A stretch of 64,000 nt of DNA from assembly GCA_023159155.1 (NCBI GenBank), contig JAJNNX010000066.1, positions 1 to 64,000 of the forward strand, written 5' to 3'. The translations under genes and the position numbers were made by a program. Below, piece after piece: positions 24,801 through 39,000 of the stretch (position 1 is its first letter; each line of letters starts with the position of its first letter). Source of the DNA: Ustulina deusta. Taxonomy: Eukaryota; Ascomycota; Sordariomycetes; Xylariales; Xylariaceae. A model generated the notes under the pieces. The model was given only the letters and a program-made list of their open reading frames with translations, was not told the origin of the DNA and ran no database searches.

Positions 24801-27790
24801 AAAAATAAACCTAATAGCTTTCTTTAAATTAACCTTATTTTAGTTTTAAACAAATTATTAATTTTATTAAAAAATACCTAGTATTTTTTTATTCTTAAAA
24901 CAAATAAAAGTACTTGCTAATTAGTATTTATACCTATTATAATATTAGTTATTTTATAAAGTTAAATAATGTTATAAGTTTTAAGCATAATATTGTTTTT
25001 TTATTTAAGCATTTTTTTTTTGTTATTATAGCTTTTATATAAGCTTATATATTAAATATACTAATAGGGTCTAAAACTATAAGTACTAATAGATTATTTA
25101 AAAAAGCAACTTAATTAATTATTTTTAGTACTATAAATCTTTGCTTATTTTAGTATTTTTATTATTTATTATATTAGAATTTTAAATAGTTTTTTTTAGC
25201 TAAAATATTAAGTTTTTATTATTTTATAAAAATGAAAATAGTTTAAAATCTTATTTTAAAGTTAGGCTAATTAGTTATAATTAGTTATTTAAGTATTAAA
25301 ATAAGTAGTTAGGCTAGGTTATTTAAACTATTTCTATTTTTGCTAGGTTCTAGGTTTTATAATTAAGTTTTGTTTTTAAAATTTAGATTTTTTAAAATAT
25401 AATTAAATTTATATAAAGCTTTATAAGTTACTAGAGCTACTAAAAATATTTATTAAAGTTGTTGCAATAAATCTATATTAAAGCTAAAAGTATAAATTTA
25501 ATTTTTTTTTAATATTTTATTTAACTTAATTATAAATAAACAAATATACTAAAATATATATAATAAACTAATATACTAAGCTCTAAAGTTATATTTTTTA
25601 TATAAAGCTTTAAAAATCTTTACTTTTTTTTTAATTCATAGTTTTATTATATATGATTTTTAGCTTTATTAAACTAGTATTTATATAAATTATTACTAAT
25701 ATTTCTAAAATTATTTTAGTTATTTAATTAGTTATATTTCTAAAAGTTTAATTGTTATATTTAGGTAGTATAAGCTTTAAATTAGCTATTTTTATATTAC
25801 TGCTTGTTTTGCTAGGTAACTTTTTAGTAAACCATCCAATTAAAAAAAATATAATATTAATTTTAGTTAATTAATAACTATATTATTTTAATTATTATTT
25901 TGGTTATTTAAGTATTATAAATAGAAAAGTTTTTTATTTTAGCTATTAATTGCTTAATTACTAGGTTTATATATATATGGACTATTAGAAATATAATTAA
26001 AAAAATAACTAGTAAAGCTTAGAACAGTTATATTTATATAGCTTATTAAATAAAATAAAAAAATATATTTAGTAATAGTTCTAGGCTAGTAGTATTATTT
26101 AAAAAATTTAATATTGCTATTTATAGTTAAAAAAAAGATTTTAAATTAGCTTATTGTTTAAAAATATTTATAATATTAATATATTTTTTTTATTATAAAT
26201 TATTTTTAATAATTCTATATTTATTAAAAATAATTTTAAAATAATTAAAAATCATTAATTTAACTAAGTTATATAAATAAAACTTTTTAAGTATTAAAAA
26301 GATTTTTTAGCTAAGTTTATTAACTAAAGCTATATATTTAAAAAAAAATTAAGCATAATTTTAAAAAATTGTTTTAGTATTTAAAAAAAGCTTAATAAGT
26401 TATTTTTTTTATAATTAAGTTTGTTTAGGATTAATTATTTTATATTTTTATTTTAAGTTTATAATAGTTTAATCTTAATTAGTACAAAAACTAATAATAT
26501 ATTAAACTATATATTTTTTAATTATAGTTTTTATTTAGTATAATAATTAATTAATCTATTTAGCTTATAAAAATTTATATAACTTAAAAAGTTTTTTTAT
26601 TTTATAAGGCTATTTAGTTATATTTTTTTTATTAAATTAGTTCTAAAAACAAAATATAAAATTAAAAATAAATTAACTAATAAACTATAGAACTATAGTA
26701 TTTTTAAAAACTAATTATATAAATATTAAAAATTTAACTAGCTAGTATTTATTAGTTTAATTATTAATTAGTATAATATTAGAAATAAATATATTTATAA
26801 TTAGAATATTTAGAATAAACCTTATTAAAAAAAGCCTAAAGTTTTATAGTTATTTTAAAACATTTAGGTTATTTATTTTAAATTACTAATTAGAACTATT
26901 AATATATAAAAGTAATAAAATAATAATTTTTAAGTTTTAATAATATTTTTTGTTTAATATTTTGTAGTTTTTATTATTATATAAATATATATAATTAATA
27001 TAATATTTTTATAGGTTTTTTATTAAAAGCTTATATATATTTAAGTTTAGTAAATATATTAGCTTTTTTAACAAAATTATAGTTAAGTTTTATATTTCTT
27101 TTATAAATTTAATAAAAGCAGTGTAGTACTATTAGCATTTTTATAACTAGTTGTTTTAAAAATAATAGTTCTATTAATGCTTTATATTTATTTAATTTTT
27201 ATTATAATTAATTTTTTATTATTTTTAGATTATATTATTAAATTATATTAAAAGTTTAGTTTTATATAAAAATTTATTAAAAAAAATATAACTAATTACT
27301 ATAATTAGTAGTTAGTTTTTATATATTAAGTATATTAGTGAAAAATATTAATTTCTAATTATAGGTTGTGCTTTAAAAAGCATTAAGTAATATTAATTTT
27401 TATTGCTTTACTAAAAATACTAATAAAATAAAACAAAGCTTTTAATTAGTATATTATATACTAAAACTAACTAAATTTGTTTAATCTTTTTATATTAAAT
27501 TATATTTTCCGGCTTATAGATTTTTATATATATTAAGTTAAGATTTAATATATAAATATAAATAAAAACATGATAATTAATTGATAAAACAAATATTTAA
27601 CTCTTATTTAGTATTTTGTAATAATTGTTTATTCTTTTTTTATATAAAAAAAAAAAGATCTTTTATAGCCTTAAATAAAAGCGTATGTTTATTATATTTT
27701 TTGTTTTGTAATTTCGAAAGTTTCTAAAAATATATTCTATTTTATGACTAAAGACCTGTTTTTTGTACCTGCGCAGTAGCTTTACTGCAG
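24801..27790. other. Unassigned AT-rich RIP-degraded DNA
   Basis: No gene and no paired terminal repeats found. About 45 bp at roughly 27337-27381 match, allowing C-to-T change, a segment of the E family interior near its PBS end (9431-9474 in E1), so a piece of an E-related element may lie here. The rest is unrecognised. Confidence 0.5.
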
Positions 27791-27900
27791 TATTTTTAAA
27801 ATTATTTAAATTTTAGCAAAGTTAATTCTAATTTTTATTTTAGTTTTTATAATTATTTTTAAATAATTAATAATAAATATATTAAAATAAAACTTTTTAA

Positions 27901-28024
27901 TATTTTTTTAATATTTAGTTTAATATAAATAATAAATTATTTTTTTATAATAAGTTTAGTACTATTTTTTTAATATTTAGTTTAATATAAATAATAAATT
28001 ATTTTTTTATAATAAGTTTAGTAC
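27901..28024. repeat. 62-bp exact tandem duplication within D
   Basis: Bases 27901-27962 are repeated without change at 27963-28024, while A and B have a single copy. The identity within otherwise heavily mutated DNA indicates that the duplication happened after RIP. Confidence 0.85.
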
Positions 28025-30375
28025 TATTTTTTAGTTTTAAAATAAATTAGAATATTATTTATATAAATGTTTATAAATTCATTTAAAAGTTTTTAGATTT
28101 GTAAATTAATAAAAACTTGCTACTAGACAGGTTTTATTTTTAAACTAAATAGTAAAACTTTTTATTAAAATATGTTTTTATAAGTTTAAAAAAAAAAAAA
28201 AAATTTAAAATTAATAATAATTAAATATAATACTATTAATATTTAAAACTAGTATAATTTTATTTTTGAAATATACATATTTTTATTAATAATTAATTAT
28301 AAATTTAAATATAAATAAAATAAAAATAATATTTAAGTTTATATTTTATTTAATAAAATTTATAGCTAGTAGTTTATTTATAAATTTTTTTTAAATAAAA
28401 TAAACTATATAAATATTTAATATTAATAAAGTTTTAAAGCATATTTTTTATTATTATGTTTTAGTATTATATTAAATTTTAGTTATAATAATAATAAAGT
28501 TTTAGATTTTTTTTTTAAAAAGAACTTTTTTAAATATAATAATTACAAAAATAAAAAGTTTTGCACTAATTTTATATATTTAAGGGTTTTTTTTTTAAAA
28601 TAGAATTAGTTTATTATTAAAAGTTTTTTATAGTATTATTTAATTATTTTTAAGTTTTTTTTAAATAGTTTAGTATAATTATTTTTAGTTATTATAAATT
28701 TAATTATAATAAGTTTTTTTAAAGTTTTTTTAGCTAGTTATTTTTATTTATTTTAGTAGAAATAATTTTAAAAGTTTTATATAATTTTCTTAATAGTAGT
28801 TTGGTTTTTTTTTTATAGAAGTTATTATATAAACTTTTTTTATTTTAAGTTTAAAAGTTTTAGGTTTTTTGATGTTTTTTTAGTTTTAGTTATTTTTAAA
28901 AGGTTGTTTTAATATTTAATAATATTTTTTAAATGCTTAATTATATTAGTTAGTATTTTTTTATATTTTTAAGTTTATATTTTATTATTTATAATTAAAC
29001 AGAATTAAACTAATAAAAATAAATTATTTAGCTAGATTAGCTATTATTTTTAAGTTTTTATAAAAATATTTTGTTTTATTAATTATTTAATATTAATAAT
29101 AATATTATAACTAAAGTTAATAACCTAAAATATTTAATTTTTAAATTATTAATTATTAATTTTTATTATATATATTAAATATTTATAAATTTTATTAATT
29201 ATTTTATTTTAATAGTTATAAAGTTTTTAAAGTTTAGCTAAACAAACTATTTTTATTTTTAATTATTGTTTAATATAAAATAAAAATTTTAGTATTATAT
29301 AAAGCTAAAATTTCTATTTTAATATTATTACTTTATAATTAAATAAATATTTTAAAAATAATTAATTTGTTTTAGTTATATATTTTAATTAAAATAAATA
29401 AAAAAACTAATAAAAAAACTTTTATTAATTCTATTTATTTTTTAAATTAAATAAACTATTAAAGCTATTTTTATTATATGCTTTTTTTGCTAGTTAAATA
29501 TTTAAAACTTTAAGCTTTTAGTTAAAACAATTAACTAATATATATATATATATATTTTTATAAATAAAGCAAGTTTTATTATTTTAATAAGTCTTTTTTT
29601 TTTATAACTAAAGCTTGTTTTAATTGGTTTAAAATAAATATTTTAAAAATTTTAAAGTTTGCTAAAAATTAGTAGTTAGATTTACTAAAAGTTTAATTAT
29701 TTAAATTAGATTTTTATTTAGTTAAATTTATAAGTTTAGATTATTAATAGTTTTTATAAGTTTATTTAGTATTATATATTAATTTAATAAATTTATTAAT
29801 AAATAATTTATAAAAAATATTTAAATTTATATTTTTATTATAATTTAGCAAATTAATATTTTTATTAGTTTTATATATATAAACTTAAAGTATTTTATAA
29901 ATAATAATTGTTTAATTAGAATTATAATAAATTATTAATAAAGTTTAGATTATTTCAGTAATATTATTAAGTAGTTTTTTAATTAAATAAAAAAATATTT
30001 TTATAAATTTTTGAATATATTTTTTTAATTTAAAAAATAGTAATATTTTTGTTTAATTCTTTTATTATTTTATAAATCTAGTTATTAAATAAAGCTTTAT
30101 TTTTTATAAATTTGCTAGAATTAGTTCTTTATATTTTAGTTTTTTTAATATAAGTAAGGTTTAAAATATTAAAAAATAAACCAATAAAATAAAAAATAAA
30201 TAAAGTAATAAAACTAAAACATTTAAAGTTAATATTTCTAAATATATTTTTTATTATTAAATTATAGTTATTTTTTTATTAAAAAAGTTCTATTAGAACT
30301 AATATAAAGTTATAAACTTATATAGTTTTAATATTTTTTAATATATTTTTAAATATATTATTTATTTTAAGTTAT

Positions 30376-30481
30376 TGTTGGGACGAATTGCCGAGCGTTA
30401 CTATTGCGCCAAAAGACCAAGGGACTGCAAGTGTTGCAGCTTCTGCGTGTATTAGCCTTATTATGCCATTACGGCATAATA
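30376..30481. mobile_element. 106-bp insertion with 5-bp TSD and hairpin
   Basis: A non-AT-rich insert starts TGTTGGGACG and ends CATAATA, flanked by GTTAT at 30371-30375 and 30482-30486. The uninterrupted sequence is seen in B near 4515. The right end contains TATTATGCC ATTAC GGCATAATA, a 9-bp-stem hairpin. It may be a very short solo LTR (TG...TA, RIPped from CA) or a small non-autonomous element. Confidence 0.6.
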
Positions 30482-30913
30482 GTTATTTTAATTCTAGTTT
30501 AGATTTTATTTTTTTAAGTTTTAATTTTTTGTTTTTTTTAAGATTTTTTTATAAATATTAGTTTTTTTAAAACGATTATAAAAAAATCTAGCATAAAAAT
30601 TTTAAAATTATTTAAAAATAATAAGCTAGTTATATTAAATAACTAAAGTTATTCTAATTATTTAAGAACTAAAAATAAATTTAAAATATTTAAAGTCAGA
30701 TTTTTTATAAGCTATTAGTTTTTAAGTAGTATAAAAATTAAAGATTTTTTTAAAATTATATTAAAGTTAGGTTTATATTATAAAATATATAATTTTTTAT
30801 ATTAAATATATAACTAAAAAAAAAAGTTTATTTATATTTTATTAATTATAGCAAAATAAAAAATATATATTTATTAAATATTTATTAATAAATAATTAAT
30901 AACCTTAAAATAA

Positions 30914-31150
30914 TTTTATAATTAATTAAATAAAACTTTTATAGTTAGTTTATTAATACTATAAATAAAAACTTTAAGCTAAAAAAAAAAAAAAAAGAAA
31001 GAAAAAATTAAAGTTTATAAAGTAAATAAATATAAACTTTATATATATAGCTATAAAGTTATAGGTTAGTTTATATATAGATTTCTTATTTTATTGCTAT
31101 ATAGGTTTAGAGTTTTTATAAGTTTTGCTAGGACTATACTAACTATTATA
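30914..31150 (-). repeat. 5' LTR of copy D
   Basis: A 237-bp LTR in reverse orientation. Its minus-strand start reads TATAATAG directly after TTTG, and its inner end is AATTATAAAA. Confidence 0.75.
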
Positions 31151-34100
31151 CAAAATAAGCTTTTATAAATAAATTATAGCAATTTGCTAACTATTAAAAT
31201 ATTAATAAGAATTTATTTAAAAACAAAATATTTAATAATAACATAAAAGTTATATTTAATAAAAATACTTTAGTATTTATAGGTTTTTTTAATAGTTTAA
31301 TATTTGCTAATAAATAAATATTTAGCGGTTTATTAAGCTTTTTTAAATATATTTTTCAAATAATTATTAATTAGTTTATAATAGTTCTATATTAATATAT
31401 ATTAATTTAATTTTTTAATTTATATATAATACTTAGTTTTTACGCTTAATTTAATAGTATTAGTAATTTTATATACTATAAACTAAAATAGATTTTTTAA
31501 CTTTATATTAAAAGTTTTTTTTTACTAAGATTATTAATAATATTTTTTTATTACTAGTTGCTATTAATATACTAAAAAAAGCTATTTATTAGTAGGTTTT
31601 TTTTTTAAATAAAATAAACTTTTATAGCTTTTTGTTTTAAAAAAATACTTTTATATAAATAGCAATCTAGTATAGCTTTTATTTAAAACTTGTACTTTTT
31701 TAATTTTATTAATTATATTAATAAGTTTTTATTATTTAAATTATAAGAAAATATGTTTTTTAGTATAGCTAAGCTTATAAATAAACTTAAATATTTTTAA
31801 TAGTCTATTATATAAGCTTTTTTTATTTGAATAATTTTAAAAAAGTTTGTTTATTATTTTATAGTTACTTTATTTTTATTTTATTTTATTTAGTATTATT
31901 ACTATAGTAATAACTGTTTGTTTTATTATTTTTATTTTATAAACTTAAAGCTTATAAATTATTATAGCTAGGTATATAAAGTTTAAAAGAACTAATATTT
32001 TAAAAACAATTATACTAGTTATAAAATATAAAAATATAATAAGGTTATATTTTGAGTTAAACTTTTTGTTTTTTTTAGTAGTACTATAGTTAGTTTATAT
32101 CAGTTCGAAGATTACTTTAAAAAAGTTTTTAAAAAGAAATACTTAAAAATAAATAATTTTTAGGTAAAAATTAATAAATATTTATTTAAAAAAATTATGT
32201 ATTTAGTTTTTTAAATTTTATTTATATTAATTATGTTTTTAGTAGCTTAATTAAACTAGTTTATAATTATTAACTAAATAATGTTTAGTTTTAGGTTTGG
32301 CGTAAGTTAAATGCTATATTAGTACGGTTTTTTTTTATCATAAGAACTACCTTAATAAAAAATAAGGTTAAAATTTAAAAGTTTTTATAAAAAGCGCTAG
32401 TTTGTTTTTTTAACTAAAAGAATATTAATATGTTTTATATTTTTTTAGTGTTTTTTATAAATAGTTTTAGACTATATTATATAATATATAAGTATATTAT
32501 AAATATTTATTATTTTATTGCTATATTTAAGTAGCGCTATTATTTATGTTAGATAAATATTATATTATTTATATTTAGTTTTTATGTTTTTAATAATAAA
32601 AATATTTAGAAATAAATAAGTATTAAGCTATAAAAACTTAAAAAAGATTTTTTTGTTATAATTAATAGTAAAGTTTTGTTTATTTTAAATTATATTTTTG
32701 TTTTAGCTAATAATTTTTTATACTAATAAAAAAACTCTAGTTTTTGCTAATTAATAATTAAGCAAAATTATTAAATATATAAAATAATATTAATTAATTA
32801 TAGTAATTTAAAATATAATTTGATTAGTAGTAAGTATTAGTAATATTACTATTAGATTTAGTTTTATTACTAAAGCTTTATTTTTATTATTAATTTTTTT
32901 TGTATTTAATATTATTAAAACTTGTTTTATTAATACTGCTTATTTTAAATTTAGCAGTTTAATTAAAATATTATATTTATTTATTATTAATTAAGTTATA
33001 ATTTTTATAAAATATAATAAATATTTTTAAAATAACTTTATTAAAACGTTTTTTAGTTGTTTTATTATATTTTATAATATTTATTATTTAAATATAATTA
33101 TCAGTTAGTTATAGTTTTATTTTTATTTTATTTATAACTTAAAAATAAGCTTTATTATATCAAGGTTTTTTTTTTTGTTATTATAGCAGTTTTTAAATCT
33201 AAATTAAATTTTTTTTTAGAAATTTTTTTAATATTAGCTTTATTAATATTATTATTAAAATTCTAATTAAAAATGTTTATATTAATATTTTGCTAACTAT
33301 AGATCGCTTTTTTATAAAAAAAAGATTTTATATATTATTTAAGCAATAAGTTAAGCATAGTTAATAATTTTTTTTAAATATTTATTAATTTAGTTTTTTG
33401 TACTGCTACTAGTTAATATAGCTATTTAATTAATTTTATCTTTTTGTAGTTTTTTTTATAGTTATTTTAAGTACTATAAAACTTATAAGTAGCTAAAGCA
33501 CTATTAGTTATACTATTACTATTTAGCTATAAAATTAATAAAACTATTAATTATTAAATTATTTAAATATAAATTATAAATATTTAAACTAAATATATAT
33601 ATTAGTTTATATTATAGTAATATTATAAATAAGTATAAATTTCTTTTAATAGTTATAATTATTGTTTTTAAGCTAAAATATAAGTTTTAAAAAAAAGGTA
33701 TTTATATAACTAATTTTTTTTTTTTAAAAAAGACTTTTTTATTTAAAAAAACTTTATTTAAATTATAAAATTTATACTATTTAATATATATAAAAATAGC
33801 TACTTTAATTTAACTTAATAAATTAAAATATTATATTAAATAATACTGGTATTTTTTTTCAATATTTAAAAACAAAAAAAAAGTATTTAGTATTAATAAT
33901 AATTTTTTAGAGTTAATTTTTAATAATATAACTAAGCTAGTTAATAATAATAAGTATTGCAATATTTATGTTCTTAAATATTTAAAATCCAATATTATTA
34001 TTAATTTTTAATTATTAATTAAAAAATTTAAAATATAAGCTATATTTTATTAAACTATAGTATTAGTATATAAAGTTATATATAGTTATAAAATAACTAT

Positions 34101-35390
34101 TATAAAATTTATATAATTATTAAAATAGTAAAAAAAAATCTTTTAAAAAAATAAATAAATATTTTTAATACTAACTATTATATTTTTAAATTTTATATTA
34201 TACTATATTTATTATTTTATATATAAAGTTTATACTATTCTATTTTATATTATATTAGTTTAACGCTTATTATACTACTAATAATATAAATAATATAAAT
34301 TCTAACCTAAATTAAACTAAAAATTTAAATTTATATATTATTAAGTAATAAAGCTAGTATATCTAATAGTAAAATAACTTTATTATTTCATATCATTATT
34401 TAAATTATATATTTATATATAATGCTATATAAAATATATTAAGTATTTATATATTTATTTATAATCTATTTTCTAATTATATAAATAGTGTTTTTTTAAT
34501 TACTTAAATATAATATTTATTTAATAAATATTTTAAACCCTTTTTTTTTTTAAATAATATTATATAAAAATTAGAGCTAACTAATATTTAAGTTTAAATA
34601 ACCTGCATATTTTTTTAGTTATTATATTTATTAATAAAAAATAAAATAATATTAAGCCCTAAATTAATAACCTAACTAGCTTTATAATTTTTTAATATTA
34701 TAAACTAATTATTTTAAGCTTTTTTTAGCTTAGAGCGCTAGTTTAATATATAGTTTTTTTTATAAAAATAAAAATAAAAACTAAATATATATTTTTAGCA
34801 ATTCAGCTTTTAAAGATAGCTAGGTTTTATTTATAAATTAAAAAGTTAGTTTTATATAATATAGTTATAATTTAATGTTTAATTATATTTTAGTATTTAA
34901 AGTCAAAATTAAAATTCATTAGGATTAAATTTAATATTAATACTTAGGCTTAGTACTTATTTATAGTATTAAAAATAAATTTATATAATAGCTTTAATTA
35001 GATTTTTTTATTTAAACTAGCAAATAATATATATTTGTTTACTTAAGCTTTAAATTATAGCATATTTTATAATAAGCTTAAATAGTTTAGTGCTTTTTAA
35101 TATTTAAATTTTTTAATGTTTATATTTTTTAATATAAAAAAAAAAAATTTTTTAAATTTTAATATTTATATTACTTAGCATTAAAAAAAACTAAACGTTA
35201 AACTTTTTAAATATTTATATTTTTTAATATTTAAAAAAAACTTAGCATGAAAGATTTTAAATATTTATATTTATTACTATTAAAATTTTTTTAAACGTTT
35301 ATAAAGCTTTAATAATTTATTTTTATTAATAGTTACTTAAGTGATTATTTTTTTTAATGCATTAAAAATTTTCAACTGTTAATTAACTAT
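31151..35390. other. Unassigned AT-rich RIP-degraded DNA up to the isochore edge
   Basis: No gene or terminal repeats recognised. Near 35090-35330 there is an irregular repetition of ATATTTATATTTTTTAAT-like phrases. Base composition changes sharply to normal at about 35,390, some 150 bp before the stop codon of the chitinase gene. Confidence 0.6.
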
Positions 35391-35544
35391 AAATCAACGG
35401 TTTACTAAACCCTGCAGGGCTTGGTACGGTAACTCACTTTACTACTCCCTAGGTACTATGTGCTAAATCTAACAGTAGCAGTCTATTACCACAACGGTCC
35501 CATATACAATTTCTTAACAAGTCTTCAGGGGGCCCCGTGGTGGA

Positions 35545-35996
35545 TCATAGCGACGCGACAGATATCGTTGTTACCGGGGAGGCTGTGACTACCGCTGTTG
35601 TTGTGCCCCAGTCTATCGGCACGTAGCTATGAGGCCCGTTCACCGGCTGCATCGCCTGGTAGAACTCCGTGAATTCTTCCAGCTGCGTAGTGTTGTAAGG
35701 GGATGCCTTGCGATCGTAGGTGCGATTAACGCACGAGAGCTTGGGCCCGCCAGCTGAGACGATGGCGCGCTCGACGCAGCCGGACGCGATGAACAGGGGC
35801 AGGTTGAAGACGGCGTACATCCCGTTGTCATCGGCATCGAAGATCCACCCCGTCAGGGCGCCGCACCCGCTTTCCTCGGACTTGAGCTCCTTACCGCCGT
35901 CGGTCGCCCAGCCGTTGATCTCCAAGATGTTGAACACCCAGAAGAAAAATCCGTCGTAGAAGTTGCAGATAGCGTGCGGCGTTGGGGTTGGTGTGC

Positions 35997-36031
<35 letters not shown>

Positions 36032-39000
36032 GGTTTGCTCGTTGTTGTTGTCGTGCTGGCGATGCCGAAGGCTGTGCTAGCGCCGGATAAGATGTCCGAA
36101 AAGATGGAATTCACGTCGGCGTCTGCGAGAAATGCGGTGGGGAAGGTGTCCGCGGACACCGCATCGAATACGATGGTGTGCATAGGATCGTCGGGGTCGT
36201 CGTCGTCGTCATCATCGTTGTCGTCAGGGTCTCCACTGCTATCGCCACCTGCGCCGCTATTGGGGCCAAACACGCCAGGGGGACAGAATGGACACCCAGG
36301 ATCGCAGAACAGGATACCTGTTTGGTGAGAACCAGTTTTTGTCATGTGTGATTTAAAGGGGAAACTAATAAATAGACAGTGACTTACAAGGCAAACCACA
36401 GCCAATACAACCGGGGGAGACGGTCGGGTGAGCAGTTGCTCCGGACGTCCAGGAAGGCTTGTGGGAGTTGAGAACGGGATCTGTCGTTCCTGGATCGGGG
36501 GTAGTCGTCGGATGTGGGTTGGGCGTGATGGTTATTACTGCCGGCGGTAAGACCAGCCCGCCAATGACTGTAGTGGTTCCACCAAGAGTCTCCGTTTGTA
36601 CAGGCGGGCTCCAGGTCATGGTGCCCCAGATGACGGGATATCCAGAACTAGTCGATGTTGTGGTGGCGCCGATGATGGAGGTCTCGCCGCTGAGAGTTCT
36701 GAATTTCAAAAACAAGAGTTAGCTCATTGCACTTGCAGCACCTACATGTAGATGCAGGGTCGGTGAGGTTGGGTTGGCCTTACGGAGTCACAGTGATCGT
36801 AAAAGGGGGTGGCTGCACCGAGCTCGTTAGCGTGATTACACCGGCTGTAGAGCTAGTGTCGATAATGACTCCCCAGACAGGGATTTCTGTCGTCGTTACT
36901 GAGATGAACGTGTTGGTGTCAGTCAAGCCTCCACGAGAACATGAAAAGGAGATGAGACTCACCAGGGGGGATCGTCAGTACTGTAAGCCATGATGCCCAC
37001 ACCAACCATGGAATGATCGTCGTAGATCCATCATTACGAGTGCTTGTGGTTGATGAGACGCTGGAGTAAGAGACTGTAGTAGTCCATGGGGGGAAGGTGA
37101 TGGTTGTTGGGCTAGCCAGTGGCATTGGGGGCCAAATAAGTGTCACACCAGGGGGAGCAGTCACTAGGGGCGCTACGGAACTCCAAATATCCGGGTCTAT
37201 ATAAACATTTCCACTAGATGAGTTGCCGTTGTTTGATCCGGATCTTCCACTTTCGGACTGTAAGTCCACTGCCCAGTCTGCTGATCCAAGAAAGCGAAGA
37301 GCCGGAAAGAGAGCTTTGCGGGTGCCTTTGTTCGTATCATTCATGTAAGCTACCCATTGGGTGTTGTTGAAGACTACAATGTCCGAGAAGGAACTGTCGT
37401 CTCGGAATATCTGAGCCGTGGGGTTGTGGCGGAGAATCTGCTCGATCTCATAGTTGGCGAGGTAGCCGGGGGTTGTTGTGCAGAGCCCCGGATACGCTCC
37501 CGAGTCCGGTCCAGTGTAGGTACACTGCTCGGTCCAACAGCCGGCGGTGGTCATTTGGAACGAGCGGCCATAGCTACTTACGCCCACCGCAATGATATTA
37601 GACGGCACCCCGGCTTTTGTAATCATAGACAATGCATTTATCGTCTCGGTTAAGTTGACATGGGATCGAAGGCAGTTTCCAAGTCCTTGGTCGAATGAAA
37701 CACAACCGGGATCAGCGTACTTGTTTGAGTAGTCCCATTGCCCGTGTAGATCGTAAGTCAGATACACTAGGTAGTCGACAACGAGAGCGATGGCTTGGAT
37801 AGGGAAATGTTGCAGGTACCAGAATGAAGCCGGGGCGGTCACCGAGACTGTCTTCCCCGCCGGCATCTGCTGCTTTAGTTCATCGAGCAGCAGGAAATAC
37901 CCGCTGGCCTCGTCTTCGGTACCTGCAGGGATTCCTGGGATATCAGGCTCGTCGGGATACTCCCAGTCCCAATCGATGCCATCAAGATTATAATCATTGA
38001 GGAAATTGACAACATTGGTAATCATGGTCTGGCGGTTTACCTCGGAAGCCACGGCGTTGCGGAAGATGGTGTAAGTGCTAGGATCCGTCGAGAAGGTCCA
38101 GCCACCCACTGAGACGATCTTCTTGGCCCCGGACATTCCCCTGAAGAGCGATAGCTGACTACCAACGTCGTCTGCGTTGATGGAAAAGTCCTCGTTAAAG
38201 GTTATGAAAGAGAAGTGGATGTGGGTGTAAAGTGATGTGTCAATGTCTGTCACCGACATTCTCAGACACGGTCGCTGCCAGTCAAAGGCCTCGAAGTAGG
38301 CAATGTCGTACGTTTCGCTGGGAGCATCGGACACTATGATGTCGGTGCCACAATTGGATATGCATCCATTCTCGCCTGGTGCAGCTGTCCCCGGCGCCCC
38401 CGACGGAGACTGGGAAGGGGTGCAGAACTCTTCCGTCGTCCCGCACTGGCCGTAGATATTACAGCATGCATTCAAGGGGCATTGGTTCAAGGTGGCTAGG
38501 TCTGTTCCGGGCGGCGCTTTAACTGTTCCATTGACCTGAGGACCACATACAGCGTTAGCAACCGGGGCCGGCATGGGAGGGTAGCCACTGCTGAGACAGA
38601 TGTTGTAGTCAGCGAATATTTTCTGACAGCCGTTCCATCCCCAGGTGTTCTCATTATACTCCTCAATCTTAGCATTAGTCAGGCTGTAGGTAGCAGCGAG
38701 TGTAGCACAGGAATCTCCTGTCTTGACCAAGTACGAATAGCAGTAACCATCCTCGTCCGGTTTAGGCGAGAAGTCTGGCAGAGATCCTGCAGTGCAGCAG
38801 ACGTGCTGACCAGGACTGAGACTACTGCACAAATCCGGGTCGGAGTTATACTCAGTGAACTGAGCCGCGGTGATGCCACATTCAGCTGCTAGAGAGGCGC
38901 AAGAGTCTCCAAATTCCACCTGGATAGTGTCACAAGTGTCGGCTCGACCCACGACCGGGACGTCAAGGTTGCGTAGAGATGGACGGTGCAGATCCGTCGA

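Larger units (their letters stand above)
27793..31150 (-). mobile_element. Truncated inverted copy D of the A/B retrotransposon
   Basis: The reverse complement matches A and B from the LTR (30914-31150) through about 3 kb of interior, equivalent to A/B up to about 18200 or 11700. The left boundary near 27793 is a truncation, since no second LTR is present. D carries a 62-bp tandem duplication at 27901 and a 106-bp insertion at 30376. It is fully RIPped. Confidence 0.75.

Noticed and set aside
307..35390. CRISPR-like or satellite interpretation of the AT-rich block
   Set aside because: The repetition is explained by nested transposons and RIP; the hairpin arrays have no regular spacer or repeat length.
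35963..36328. Plus-strand 121-codon frame with a Val run
   Set aside because: It is the antisense of the poly-Thr linker of the chitinase last exon.
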